Shown here: positions 25,660 through 38,214 of the stretch, piece after piece
Layout of the letters: each line of letters starts with the position of its first letter
How positions within the stretch are numbered: position 1 is the stretch's first letter
NCBI GenBank assembly: GCA_946807835.1
Contig: OX327702.1
Location: 17,422,001 to 17,486,000, forward strand
Origin: Ailanthus altissimus
Taxonomy: Eukaryota; Streptophyta; Magnoliopsida; Sapindales; Simaroubaceae
Direction: 5' to 3'
DNA: 64,000 bases
The notes under the pieces: generated by a model
Seen by the model: the letters and a program-made list of their open reading frames with translations, nothing else
The model's database searches: none
What the model was told of the DNA's origin: nothing
Made by a program: the position numbers and the translations under genes

Positions 25660-26350
25660 TGCAGAAGGGTGACCTAGAGATACATGACCTTTATGAAGAT
25701 GACTTTCTTGGCTTTTGTAACTTTATTAACTATTTTTGTCATGTGCTTCTAAAGAAAGGTGATTTATGGGTTTACAAACCTTCCAAATGAGAATTTTGAT
25801 CATTTTATGCTTCTATGAGAGGGTGATCCAAAGATATATAACCTTTTTGAGAAAGTTTTTCTTGATTTTTAGAACTTCATAAGTGATCTTTCGCTAATCT
25901 ATATTCTGAGGAAGAGTGACACATGGGTCCGCAAACTTTTATAGCAAGAGTCTATGTTGTCTTTTATGCTTTCGCAGAAGGGTGATACAAAGATACATGA
26001 CTATTCTGAAAAAGTCTTTCTTGATTTCTAAAACTCTGTGAATAAATTTCTATCGGTCTATATTCTAAGATAGTTAACCTGCGAGTCCGTGGACCTTCTA
26101 AGGAAGTGTTTCTATCGTCTTTTAAGCTTTCCATGAAATGGTGATTTAAAGATATATTACCCTTATGAATAAGCCTTTCTTGAGTTTTGGAACTTTGTAA
26201 GTCTTCTTTTGTTAATCTTTGCTTCTGAAAAGGGGTGACCTATTGGTCCACGAACCTTTCAAGGAAGTGTTTCTATCATCTTTTGTACTATTCTTAAAGG
26301 GTGATCCAAAGATACACAACCTTTCTAAGGAAGTCTTTCTTGATTTCTAG
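25660..26350. repeat. Diverged tandem array, about 150-165 bp x 5
   Basis: Units recur near 25663, 25828, 25977, 26130 and 26294. Each has AGAAGGGTGA-CC-AAGATACA-AACCTTT followed by AGTCTTTCTTGATTTCTAGAAC-like text, with a second word TGGGTCCGCAAAC-CTT in between. Divergence is high. It lies beside retrotransposon relics and may be LTR- or UTR-internal repetition. Confidence 0.65.
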
Positions 26351-26359
26351 ATGTTGTTT

Positions 26360-27190
26360 GATTTATGAACGCAAGTGCACATTATTGTAACAAGTAGTAA
26401 AAAGTGAATAGGGTATCGTTCTTATGAGAAATTTTATTTTATTCTTATTAAGTACTAAAATTATGTCTCCTACTTTTATCTAGATGACTAAAAATTAAAA
26501 ATAATTTAATCTAATCTAAGTAAATAGAAAATATTAAAGACATGACTAAAATTAACAAGTATGGATCATTAATATAGAATAAACCTATGATTATAACCCT
26601 CCATCGATACTTGAATCAAGTTAATCTTTCTTCATTTAATTTCTCAGTATAAATTGTTGGCTAAGACTCCTAATAACTTCACTAACCTCTCTCAATGATC
26701 AAGTAAATATATCTTATCCTAATAATTATTTATATAACAACTCATTATTGTTATACTATGATCATATCTCAATTTATTGAAGGCTACACACATAAATGAC
26801 TTTTTCAAGTTCTTTATGGTTCATAGAACAGTCTCATTATTGGATAAATAAATAGAAAGCATTAACCATAGATAAACTGAATAATTCTAACATTGAGTTT
26901 ATAAAAAATAAAAGAAAATAAATTCAATTATATATCAAGTTCAAAGTTGTAATACTAGAAGTAGAAACTTAGCTCATTATGACAAATAGAGTTCTAGAGC
27001 ATATAACAATCATCATCACAAAGAAAAACAATTTATAATAGTGAAAGAGAATAGAAGAAAAGAGATAGTGCCTTGAAATCTTCGTCTTTTATCTCTTGTC
27101 CTTACTGTAGAATAATATGTGTAATTTAGATTTATATTTCGGCCTCATTTTATCTTAGGAATTTTTTTATTTTCAAGTAGTTTCAGAGTC
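26360..27190 (-). mobile_element. Inverted gypsy LTR fragment
   Basis: The start (CGCAAGTGCACATTATTG) is the reverse of the outer end typical of Athila-like LTRs. About 150 bp from 26372 onward can be paired with the reverse complement of about 28400-28562, including GAATAGGGTATCGTTC and CTTTTATCTAGA. The piece ends somewhere near 27.2 kb, where text of the plus-oriented LTR takes over. It looks like the 3' half of an LTR in minus orientation lying head-on against the next LTR. Confidence 0.5.
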
Positions 27191-28561
27191 ATTTTTGCTT
27201 TCAATATTGTTTTTATAGGGTTAATAATGAAAAGGTGGAAAAGGGGAGAAATTAAAGCAAAGACAGTCGAATTGGATGGCAAAAAGACCAAAGAGTTTTA
27301 AAAAGTGATGAATGCCCTAGCTTTCATTATTCGAATGCTCTGGCATTCATCCGAGACGATGAACGCCATGGCTTTGTGATTTTTGAAAGCCCTATAGTAA
27401 AGTTTAGAGCAATCAACACCCTTACATTCTAAAAGAATGCCGCAGTGTTAAGAATGCCCTCGCGTTGAAGATTTAATGCTACGACATTATGGTGACATTT
27501 TGAAGAACGCCCTTGTTCAAGGCAGAACATCACGGCTTTGGTACTTTTTTTACACTATATAAAAGTTCTCTTTTTGAGCTCTTGAGATGGCTTGGCTAGC
27601 CTCTAACCTAACTCTAACCTATTTCTCTCAATCCTAACACACTTTTAATCTAGAAATCATCCTATATTAGGCAAGAACAACATTTAAAGCTATTTTAGAG
27701 AAGGATTACACAAGATCAAGAGCACATTGGCTAATCATTGGAGGATTTAACAAACATCAAGGATCGAGTGGAGATCACCTTGTCTTCACAATATTCAATT
27801 TGATAAAGATGTATCATGATTATTATTGTATTTAGCCATAAAACTCTTATTATGTTGATTTAATTTTATTATCTAGGATTATAGTTGTGAACTCAATATG
27901 TGTACTTGACTTATTTAATCCAATTGTTATAAACTCAGTTTATTCTTTAATTTATTTGTTCTTAATGCTTTCAGTATATTGGAATAGTGACTGAATGGTT
28001 AGGGAACACTAGGATGAACTTGGAAAAGGAACTTTAGTGTTAACTTAGGACAAATTAATACATGATTATAAAGTAGTAGCTGTAAGTTTTAATATATGAT
28101 AGGAATATACCTATATGACATGTATGGTTAATACAACACGTTCTTAATGAATCTTGATTTATTCAAATTACTATAAGAATATAAGTATTGGTGATTAAGG
28201 CATAGTTGCTCGACCATGGAAAAAAGCTTGCAATGAATCTTGAGTTATGATTAAAAATTGAACCGAGGGATTAATAATTGGGATAAAATTGTTAAAAAAT
28301 TATATTAAGGGATAGCTACAATCCTAAATACTCTTCATATAGTTATTACACTTTATTGCTTGCAAAATTAGGATTGATTAACATTGTTAATGTTTAGTTT
28401 TAGTATAAATAAATTTAAATATCATTTGTTTGGATAAAGGCAAGAGGATACAATTTTATTAATTAGTTAAGAATAATAACAATTTCTCATGGGAATGATA
28501 CTTTACTTACTTTTTATAACTTGTTCATAATAGTGTGTAATTGCGCTAAGTAATCACAACA
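27190..28561 (+). mobile_element. Athila-like LTR
   Basis: This plus-oriented LTR precedes a primer-binding site and gag. It has a TATA-like box CTATATAAAAG (about 27555-27565), then transcribed-like sequence, and ends ATCACAACA just before the PBS. Its left edge is uncertain. The U3 part (27307-27540) has repeated GAATGCC/GGCATTC words. Confidence 0.55.
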
Positions 28562-28570
28562 ATAAGTTTT

Positions 28571-28589
28571 TAGCGCCGTTGCCAAAGAA
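28571..28589 (+). other. Primer-binding site, Athila type
   Basis: TAGCGCCGTTGCC is one base from TGGCGCCGTTGCC, the primer-binding site common in Athila-like elements. The bases that follow (AAAGA for the usual GGGGA) have decayed by G-to-A changes. Confidence 0.75.
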
Positions 28590-28719
28590 TTTGATTTATT
28601 CTTGCTAATATTAATACTAATCTATCTTGCTTTTAATTCATATATATATTTTTGTATAGTTACTTTTCATTCATTTTGATTTTGATTTTTTAGTTTTAGT
28701 TCATTCATTCATAACGGTG

Positions 28720-29560
28720 GAGCAATACCAAGTTGAAGCATAAAGACTTTTACAAGATTTTGCTATCCTACAAGTAGGTGACATATAGTCTAGTATTTAG
28801 AAACCTTCTATAGATGTCAACTACTTCGAAATCCAGCTAGAGATGATTCGATTATTGAAAACCTTGGTATAATTCAATGGATTGGCAATTGATAATCCAA
28901 ATATGCATATTGTAAATTTCTTAAAAATTTGCTATTTATACAAATACAATGGAGTCTCGGATAATGCAATACGACTTTGACTATTTCATTTTTTACTTCG
29001 AGACAGAGCAGAGATTTGGCTAAAGTCATTACCATCGGGGTTTATTACAACATGTGATGATTTATTTCAAAAGTGCTTATCAAAATGTTTTCCCACCAGC
29101 TATGATAGCAATGATGAGGGATGCCATCACTTTTTTTGTGAAGTATGACTTAAAATCTCTAGATACAACTTTGGAGAGATTTAAAGAATTATTGAGAAAG
29201 GGTTCACACCACGGGATTCCAAAATGGCTACTTGTGCAAACATTCAACAATGTGTTAGTAAGAAAATTGAAGATAGTAATTAATGCTGCAGCAGGGGATG
29301 CATTAATGAATAAGTCTATTGATGATACTTATGACTTATTAAAAGAGATGGCCTTTAATAGTTATCAGTGGATAGTTAAAAGTATTGCTCCAAGGAAAAT
29401 CACTAAGAGGAGAGAACAGACTACTTGTGATTTTTGTGGTGACAACCATCCAAATAGACAATGCATAGAAGCTGCACATTATATTGAAGGTTGTAACCAA
29501 TAGCAAGACAACCCAAATATCAATTTCTATGATCCAGAATTGAGGGGTTATATTAAGGTT
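28720..29560 (+). pseudogene. Athila-like gag relic
   Basis: An open piece at 29054-29503 encodes 149 residues, including NVFPPAMIAMMRDAITFF, TLERFKELLRKGSHHGIPKW, LVQTFNNVL, INAAAGDALMNKS and YDLLKEMAFNSYQW, which is the Athila-type gag capsid pattern. It ends with CDFCGDNHPNRQC, matching a degenerate zinc knuckle. Upstream frames from about 28740 are interrupted. Protease and reverse transcriptase do not follow, so the element is truncated near 30 kb. The gag protein would have packaged element RNA; this copy is dead. Confidence 0.8.
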
Positions 29561-30042
29561 TCTTGAGTAGCAACCAAGAACAATCTTTAAAGCAAGACGA
29601 ATCCCATATTTGAGAATACATTAATACAAAACATTAAAAAGACAAACATCCTTTTACAAGGCTAATTTACTCTTTTTCAGATTTTAGAGAATCAAATTGA
29701 ACAATTGGCAAATGTTAGCTATAGTCATCCTAAGATGCATTGCCTAGCAACACAGAAATCAATCCCATAGAAAGTATTGAAACTTGCAAGGTAATTAATG
29801 TGAAACGTGGGATAGAGCAACTTGAACCCTTTAAAGAAGCTGAATCAAAAGAGAATCACCCTATGAATGAAGTGCACATAGAAAAAGAAGAGAAAGCACA
29901 AGAAAAAGTACAACAATAAAGCTTCTTAAGTCATTACAATCCACCATTTGTGTTGCAGAAGGAGCTTGAAAAGAAGAACTATGATCAACAGATTTTCATG
30001 GGTTTATCTTATTGTTTCAAGGTTGAAATGGTAATTGTATGC

Positions 30043-32803
30043 AAAAATTGTACATACGCGAATTGAAACTAAAAGTGCACGGGTCGTGATCATATAATAC
30101 AATGGTGAGTGAGTATCATCCCACAAGGATTGGATCCTAAATTAATGTTAAGTACTACGGTGTTGGCAACCTAACTTTATCTAGGCTAATTTAAAGGATA
30201 AGTTGAATTGTAAATTTAACAATGCTTAAAACTAAATAATTTGATAAATTAAAGATATGAGAGTTCTATAGCAATGGGTTCTAGAGACTTGATTTCCCTT
30301 TATTGTTCATATGCTCTTTATAATTAGTGATTAACAATAAACTTTATGCATTCATTAATTAAGGGTGTATGACTAATCTCATTACCTCGCTTGAGTATCG
30401 CATAAGACCCTATAAATATACAAGTAAGTTGATATCCCTATCTAATCCGTTATACATACATGCATTAAGCTACCTGATGAACACTTGAAATTACACATTT
30501 AATAAGAGTTTTACATGATTGTTTTGTATTACTAGTGTATTTAATTTTCTTAACTTAAGTATGTTTACAATATTGTACTTAATTATCTTATAACTGTTTT
30601 GTGGCAGGTTTGGTAAAATGGGCATAACTTTCTACTTAAAGATCTAATTGAGGTAATTCTTAATCCTGTGTAGAGCTGACTCAATGGGATAACATATTGT
30701 ATTTCACAAAGCATTGGAAATTCGAGTGTTTAGAGGGTGAAAATTGGCCTAGAACAGAATTGATCTGTAGTACAGGCCCAGTTTGAACAGTTATTAGTAT
30801 TTGACCCATAACTATAGAAATATGTATCTAATATGTATGAGATTACTCAATTTGGAAAGATAAGAGACTTATCTACAACTTTTATGTTTTGAGTGACAGC
30901 TAATTCGGATCACATCAATTCCAAATTGGATAATCAAGTGGGTGCCCAAGTGATAATGAATGCAAATTATTTTGCCACCATTCTTGACTTTCATCAACCA
31001 AGTGGTTCCCTCCAAATTTGTCTCGATTTATCCATGTTTTTCTATTAATAGGTGGCTTGTTTATGCCTAAAAAATGTAATTAGAAAGTTAGAATTTAGTT
31101 CAAAATACTTTTCCTTTGTATTATTTTCCTTGTACTATTATTTCTCTTGTTTACTATTAAGTCATGTTATTTCTTCTTCCATTTCTTTTCTTTTCATTTA
31201 GTTTTATTATGTCCAAATAATTTTGTTTAAGCTAAGGTGAAAGGGTGAAGCTCTTGGCAAGGTAATAAGATATGTTTAATATTTATTCATGAATTTAATG
31301 CTTCATTTTTAAGTTATGCAAATTTATATATGATGTATTTATTTTGTTTGTAGAATTAATACCCTTTCTTCTAAAGTGGTGATTCTTGATTTATTATTGA
31401 CAAACTTAATACTTGGCACAATAAATTCTTGAAACCATTTACAAGATTTGGTTTATATAACCTTTCTTGTAAAGTGGGAGTCTTGATTTATTGTAGACAA
31501 ATATAAAGATTGGCATAATAAATACTTGAACCCATTTATAAGATTTGGTGTATAATAATTGAAAGAAATAAATACTAATCAATATATAAATGATAATGAA
31601 CTTTAATTGCTATATTTTCCGGTTGGAACCTCCTTTGTGTGAGGATTCTAATTGAGTTATAAAAAAAATAAAAAGTTAAATATATTCTTACTTCTTATGC
31701 TAAGAGTGAATCCCCGTAATCTTAGCTTTTTATTTGAATTGGTTAATTGAAATAATATTTGTAAACATCTTATACTGCATTAATTATCTTTAAAGTATTT
31801 ATAATTTGTAATTTTAATTCTACTTCCCTGTGGATCGACCCCGTTCTCATCGGGTTATTTATTACTTCGACAATCCTGCACTTGGGAATAAATTCTATAT
31901 TCTGGACGTGTCACTACCCTTAAATGATTACTCTTGTAAGTCTATTAGTCTCCCAACTCAATAAATCTGAAGTAATGTTTTTTAAACTCGACATATGGAT
32001 TATACACTCCCAAGTACATAACCCAAATTATTTAAATCATCAAATCCATTTTTCAATGAAATTAGAAGCATTAAGCACATAAAAGGTATAATAAATAAAC
32101 ATAAAATAGTCATTAATCACTTAACAACATCAACACATAATGTTCAATAGAGTTCCATCAAGCCCTAGAATATATATTCTAGCAATTCATAGGAAAATAT
32201 TCAATTACATATATCCAAATGTTCATAAAAGTACTCATGTTCAAATCAATATAAAATACTATTACAAACTTGAAATAAATGTAAATGAAGTAGAGAAAGA
32301 CGGAACTAGTTGGAGAAATCTCGAAAAGCCTTTAATCTTCAATAATCTTGTCCAAATCCAAGCTTTAAGTTGTTTCTCTCATTATAATCCTTTGTTTCTC
32401 TTTCTATTTCATGTTTTCTACCCTCAAAATGAGACATTTGATCTTCTATTTATAGGTCTTTTCAAAAATACCGATAAAACATTAAGGCAAAAACGGCAAA
32501 AAGTGAAACTACAAAATGTAGGTGGTGGCACCGCAATGGCATATCCTTTTCCAACTTGAGGCCACAGCCTCAAAAAGTTAAGGCTGCGGCCTCACGTATA
32601 TGTCAAATTGAGGTTGTGGTTTAGAGACTTTTGAAATAACTTGTTTGCCCTTATTTTCATCAAACTTGGTCTCTTTTATGCTTTAATTGGATAGAACTTA
32701 TAATACAATCAATACATGCATAAGTGGCCATATTTGTAATACTTAAAATAAGTAAATATTGGATTAAAAGAGATACTTAACAATATATGAAACTCGCTTA
32801 TCA
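30043..32803 (-). mobile_element. Gypsy LTR in minus orientation, split by insertion
   Basis: On the minus strand it starts TGATAAGCGAG at 32803, directly after the purine stretch AAGTTTGGAGAAATT, and ends near 30043 with the GTGCAC-rich outer end. The middle (30475-31913) is a later solo LTR; removing it restores one LTR of about 1.3 kb. The 139-residue frame at 32140-32559 lies in this LTR and is not a gene. A GC-rich word around GGCTGCGGCCTC at 32570-32600 recurs near 59.3 kb. Confidence 0.6.
30475..31913 (+). mobile_element. Solo LTR with perfect 5-bp target duplication
   Basis: A 1439-bp insertion begins TGATGAACACTTG and ends GACGTGTCA. CTACC is duplicated exactly on both sides (30470-30474 and 31914-31918). 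Its right end contains CCCTGTGGATCGACCCC and TGCACTTGGG, marks of the 3' end of gypsy LTRs. It sits inside the minus-oriented LTR and contains no ORF, primer site or second LTR, so it is a solo LTR left by recombination. Confidence 0.85.
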
Positions 32804-32818
32804 AATTTCTCCAAACTT
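32804..32818 (-). other. Polypurine tract beside 3' LTR
   Basis: On the minus strand AAGTTTGGAGAAATT abuts the TGATAAGC start of the LTR. This is the expected site of plus-strand priming, so the LTR on its low-coordinate side is a 3' LTR and the internal part of that element lay toward higher coordinates. That internal part (to about 33370) shows no domain. Confidence 0.6.
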
Positions 32819-33372
32819 AAGTGCTTGCTCATCCTCGAACAAGGAGAGAAGATTAAATACTAAGATGCTAACAAACTATATGACCACACTAAATGCGGGG
32901 TTGGAAAATGAATAGCAAATTGTCTAAAACATTTCATGACTACCCATCTTAAGGAAAGCTTAAACATCATAACTATTCAACATGTTAATAAAACACTTAT
33001 TCTAACCTACAAGTGACCAACTTGGTGTGTGTATAGCTAAAATTATTAGTCATATGCACTCGGATTAGTTTATGCACATAAGACAATAAAATGGGCTATT
33101 ATGAGTTTTTATTTAATTAACACTCCCTATGCTTGTTTGTTTTACAACTCTCCACTAATGTAAGCACACATATAATCAAGGATCAAATATGACTTTATTT
33201 AGCTTGTAATACACGGTTATGGCGATAATAAGATAAAATGGATCAATTTCAACTTAATTCACACCATAAATATACATTATTTTAGAGATGATTTCAAACC
33301 AAACCAATTACTTTTCAATCAAGTTCTAACATATTTTTGAGACCCTACTATTGGGTATTGATTAATTAAGGG

Positions 33373-35380
33373 TGCATGCATGTGGGATGTGTTCATCATA
33401 CAAAAATATACATATCTCATACATATATATGCACAACGGAATTATAAAAATTTACAATGAACACAATTAATACATATTAATCAAATTAATAACGAGATTG
33501 AGAATTTAACCTATGAAGCCTTTGAATTAAATTGCTTGAAGTCTACCTGAAATGTAAACTTTGATCAATCTTAATAATCACAAGAGTGGATTTGATTATC
33601 TAGAATAATAGAATACTAATCATGTGATCAGTTTAACTTTTAAACTTAATTCAAAGTTAAACTCTTTATAGTTAAATTTGTTATTTATTTATTAAACTCT
33701 TGAATAAAAATAAATTTAATTCATGTTTTAATGGCTAACTTTAATTAGAGAAGATGACAAATAGAACATGTTTTTAACTCTTGAAAACATCATAAATTTT
33801 CATTCTCAATTTCTCTCTCAAATTAGCTAGCTCTTAAGTTAAACTAACCTAACTAGGGATAAATGTTAACTATAGTTAGGTTACGTTAAATGTAAATTCA
33901 AATAATCTAACCCTAGTTAACTAACTTAACCATGTTTAGGTTAAACCTTTACTTAACCATTAAGAAAGGCTAACTTTAACTTAACCATATTGTTAACTTT
34001 TAACTATAGTTAAGTTAAAATATTTATTTAACTATTAAATAAATAAATATTTATTTTAATTATTTAACAATTAAATAATCATTAAGTGAAATTACTTTTA
34101 TGTCCTTACTAAGTTACCAAGTTAACCTAAAGTGAGTCCTACCAGTTAACCATATACTTTAGTTAACTTAACCTTAGTAAATTATTGAATTTTACTGTAT
34201 TGAACCATTCAATACGGTACGCTACCTAAGTGTACAAAGAGTACATTTTATATTGCGAGACTCCCTAAATCCACACCTGATTTGTCAAATGGGATTTGTT
34301 TTATGAGTCCGTAATCAGTGTCCCACGTACATGTTACAAATATTACAAATCAACGCATTAAACCATACAAGTTAAAGTTACTACGCATACATATAATCCT
34401 TCCACCATTTATACCCTGGATGTACGGGAATATAGATCAATACCGTCAAATCCCCATTAGCCTATCCTTGAACTTATCTCTAGATTTATATCTCAATAAA
34501 CAATATACGCAAATACTTTTGTGATATTGTTTAACCCTATGAAATAATCATTTCCCAAGTTTATGTTTATGGCCACAAGACGACTTTATGAAATACAATC
34601 TCGGAGCATCAGATATATAACTTACCTATGTAAGTTGACGGATCGCGTATTTACGCATACTGGACTTCATGAGCATTAGACCATTCCCAACGACACTTAG
34701 CGGTCAGACTATGAAAGGTCTCTAATATATAGGGAACCAAAGTATGTTGGATCACTTACAAGCCCATCATGGCGCTCAGGTCAAAGGACTACAAATACTA
34801 CTCAACTTGAGAGGACTTTCCTTTGACGACTTCATAGGATATCTATTGAGGTTCTCGTGAGTCTGTTTAGCAGTCCAAATTGGATACCCGCATGCCTATA
34901 CAAACTCTAAGCTCATTGTCAGCTAAGAACAATAATCTAAACCAGTCAGATATAGATATACACTGATCTATATAATAGTGATTCACCGATAGACCCGCAT
35001 TGGTGAACATAGATTAAGAACATGATGTTTGAGATATACTTACACAATGACATTTCTTAGCTTCTATTACAACGCTTTACAACTATGTCATTATTAGTAT
35101 ACTCTCAAGTCTTTGTCCCATTATAGATAAGGTTCTAACTCTTTGATCTCGCCAACTTTTATAACCTGCTAACTCTTAGCTGTGCTAACTCTTAGCCCTG
35201 GTTTAAACTCCTTTAGACTAAATCTGAACTCTTTCAGATCATACAATGTTTATAGTACTACAAGCATTATACCATATGATTATAAAATTAATAATTTTTA
35301 TTCGAAATATTTATTATATAAATATTAAATAATTAATATTCATACAATATTGAAATGGCATATAAGTACAAGCTCCAACA
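33373..35380 (-). mobile_element. LTR of high-copy family (copy C)
   Basis: It is collinear with copy B, from TGCATGCATGTGGGATG at the left to AGCTCCAACA at the right, including the TTAAC-rich block (about 33830-34060). It is about 300 bp shorter. No target duplication is seen (AAGGG left, CCTAC right), so one edge was probably rearranged. Confidence 0.7.
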
Positions 35381-36150
35381 CCTACTTATTCCTGTTATGT
35401 ATAAAAGTCTTCTAAGTAAGCATAAAAACTAAATAAATCTAAATATGTGTGTAAAAGATCAAGTGGTCCAAATGAAGCCGAACTTATCTTAGATTACAAA
35501 GCAAACAATCACAACATTCATTATTTTCAGAAGAACATAGTATTTGAAATCATGTTTCTATTTCATATCATTGACTAGTAATCATTCAACCAACCGCAAC
35601 TAAATGCGAAAACGAAAAACAAATTGCATGTAAAACACAACCACCAAGAACAACAATCGTAATGAGTAAGCATAATCCAATTTCCCCTAAACTTGAAGTT
35701 GACATTGTCCATGATTGTAAAAAATAAAAGTGAGTAAAGGGAACTCCTTTTGTAGACAATGACTTGATGCTCGAATTGAAAGGAGGAAGTTATTGCTTGA
35801 GTTGGTGCCTAAAGCCTTTGGGTGATGCTTTCTAAGACATGAAGTTTAAGGAACCTTGTTGTTTGATGATGTTTGAGGTGTAATTTAGTGATAATTTAGT
35901 GTGAGAAAGGTATAGGGATGATTAAGGGAAGTAAGGGGTGTTTAAGGTAGCTTGTAGGGTAGTTTGAATGATTCTTTTTCCATGCTTTTATTCTTAGAGA
36001 TAGTGCTTATATGCCATTTCGATTAACAGTATTCATTTTGATAATAATCATTCATTCATAATTATATGACAAGAAGCTTGTAACATTTATACACATTCAA
36101 AGGTGTTTGGCTTAATGCTAAAAGTTAGCAATTCTAAAAATTAGAACTTT
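35381..36150. other. Transposon-derived spacer
   Basis: There is no gene. A CCCCTAAACTTGAAG word near 35690 resembles a reversed polypurine-tract flank, suggesting another retrotransposon edge, but I could not trace the element. Confidence 0.35.
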
Positions 36151-37345
36151 GTTTGACATGGGACAAAGACCTGAGAATATATTAGTAATGATATAGTTGC
36201 AAAGAGTTACAAACATTGCTAAGAAATGTCATTATGCAGTATGTTCTCAAAAATATCGTTCCTTATCCATAGTTACCGACACGAGTCAATCGGTATTCCT
36301 TCTGGATTAGTATATGTCAATATCTAGATTGTCCAGATAGTTAGTCTTAACAGACTATGGGCTTAGCGAAAGTAGGTATTCAATAACGATTAGGTACTAA
36401 ACAGACTCACGAGGACCTCTAATAGACATCTCATAAAGTCATCAATGTAGGGTCTTCTCGAGTTGAGTAATATTCGCGATCCTTTGACCTGAGTGCCATG
36501 GTAGATTTGTGAGTGATCCATTATGCTTTGTTTCCACGTATATCAGAGACCTTTCATAGTCTAACTGCTGGGTATGGTCCGATGCTCATAGAGTCTGGTG
36601 TGCGTAGATATGAGATCCGTAAGCTCATATGAGTGATTTGTATATCCTGATACTTCGAGAATTATATTTCAGAACGTTTTTTGGCTAAAAGCCAAAACCC
36701 TAAAAAAGAGTTTTCAGTAGAGTTAAATAATATCACAAAGGTGTTTGGATATTGTTTTATGAAAATATAGATCTGGAGATAAGCTCACGGTTGAGCACAT
36801 AGAGATTTAAGGGTAATGATTTGTGTCTCTGCTTTTCTAGGATATAGGTGATGGAAGAATTATATGGATATGGTTAACCTCAACTTGTATGGTTCAATGC
36901 TTTATTTTGTAATATTCGTAACATGTGTATGGATCATTTTTCATGGACTTGCGAAAGTGTTCCGTAAGACAAACGAATGTGAACTTAGGGAGTCTCATAA
37001 TATGAAGTGTACTCGTTAAGCACTGGGGTAGCGAGGTGGATCAAACGGTTCAATCGGGATGATTTTAAAAAGCAGGATACATTTTAGGACCTCTCTAAAA
37101 AGTGAGAGACATACTTTACAAATGTTGCAAAGAGGTCTTTATTTCATGACAAAGGGAATTTTGACATATGGTCACTTATTTGACAAGTGGCACATTAGGG
37201 TTTTACATGATTGACACTTGACAGCATGTATCAGATGCATAAATGACAAGTGTTTTTTAGGCAAAGGGTGAGGTGGCTAAAAGTTTATAAATATTGCATT
37301 TAGCCCCCATATTTGTTAACTATAAATAACAAGTTTTGAATTTGT
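36150..37345 (+). mobile_element. Partial LTR of high-copy family, opposite orientation (copy D)
   Basis: From about 36170 the sequence is the reverse complement of the right parts of copies B and C (words such as CCTTTGACCTGAGTGCCATGG and GAGACCTTTCATAGTCTAAC). The TGTTGG end is missing. It extends past 37080 into a block with AAAAGTTTATAAATATTGCA near 37280 that may hold the family promoter. Confidence 0.6.
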
Positions 37346-37351
37346 TTTATT

Positions 37352-38185
37352 ATGGTCCCACTTTTTGAGATACAGTCTCGAAGCATCTGGATATCAAACT
37401 CCATATGGGAGCTGACGAATCCCATATCTGTATGCACCAGACTCCATAAGCATCAAACCATACTCAATGACACCCAGCGGTTACACCATGAAAGATCTGT
37501 GACATGCGTGGAACCAAAGTATGGTGGATCACTTACAAGCCCACCGTGGTACTCAGGTCAAAGGATCACGTATACTACTAAACTCGAGAGGACCCTTCGT
37601 TGACGTCTTATATTATGTGTCTATCGGAGGCCCTCGTAAGTCTGTCCCGTATCCAGTCCTAACTGGATACCTATATGTCAATACAAGCTCCAAGCTCCCG
37701 ATCGGCTAGGAATAACCATCTATACCCTATAGGTATGACATATGCCGATCTATATATAAAGGTATCCACCGACAGACTCGCATCAGCAGAAATAGATCAA
37801 TGATAATTATTTAAAAATATACTTGCATAACTTGCATTTTCTGGCTCCCGATTGCAACTCTTACAACTATGCAGTTACTAGTATATTCCCAGGTCTATGT
37901 CTCATTATAGACAAGGTTCCAACTCTTGGATCTGCTGAGTATTATAACCAGCTAACACTTAACTGTGCTAACATTTAGCATTTATATCTCTTAGCATAAC
38001 TAACCATGAGCCCTTATCTAAACTTCTTTAGATCTGATCCGAACTCCTTCAGATCTACAATATCTATAACGTTACATTATATGGTACCTATAAATTGGTA
38101 TTAGTGATTTAATAGGAATATAAACTTGTATAAATACACAAGTATATGTACATTCAGGGATGACACGTAAGCACTGACCCTAACA
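37352..38185 (-). mobile_element. Partial LTR of high-copy family (copy E)
   Basis: It matches copy A closely in extent, from GAGATACAGTCTCG to the end word CCCTAACA at 38178-38185. It lies head-to-head with copy F. The two short frames at 37352-37603 and 37521-37709 are chance. Confidence 0.7.
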
Positions 38186-38214
38186 ATATCATTATAAATG
38201 GCACTAGAGCAAAT

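Noticed and set aside
32140..32559. 139-codon plus-strand frame
   Set aside because: It lies inside the minus-oriented gypsy LTR, has the low-complexity look of read-through LTR sequence, and matches no domain.
33373..35380. Copy C as an intact solo LTR with target duplication
   Set aside because: The LTR is recognisable, but its flanks (AAGGG and CCTAC) do not match, so a simple insertion cannot be shown.
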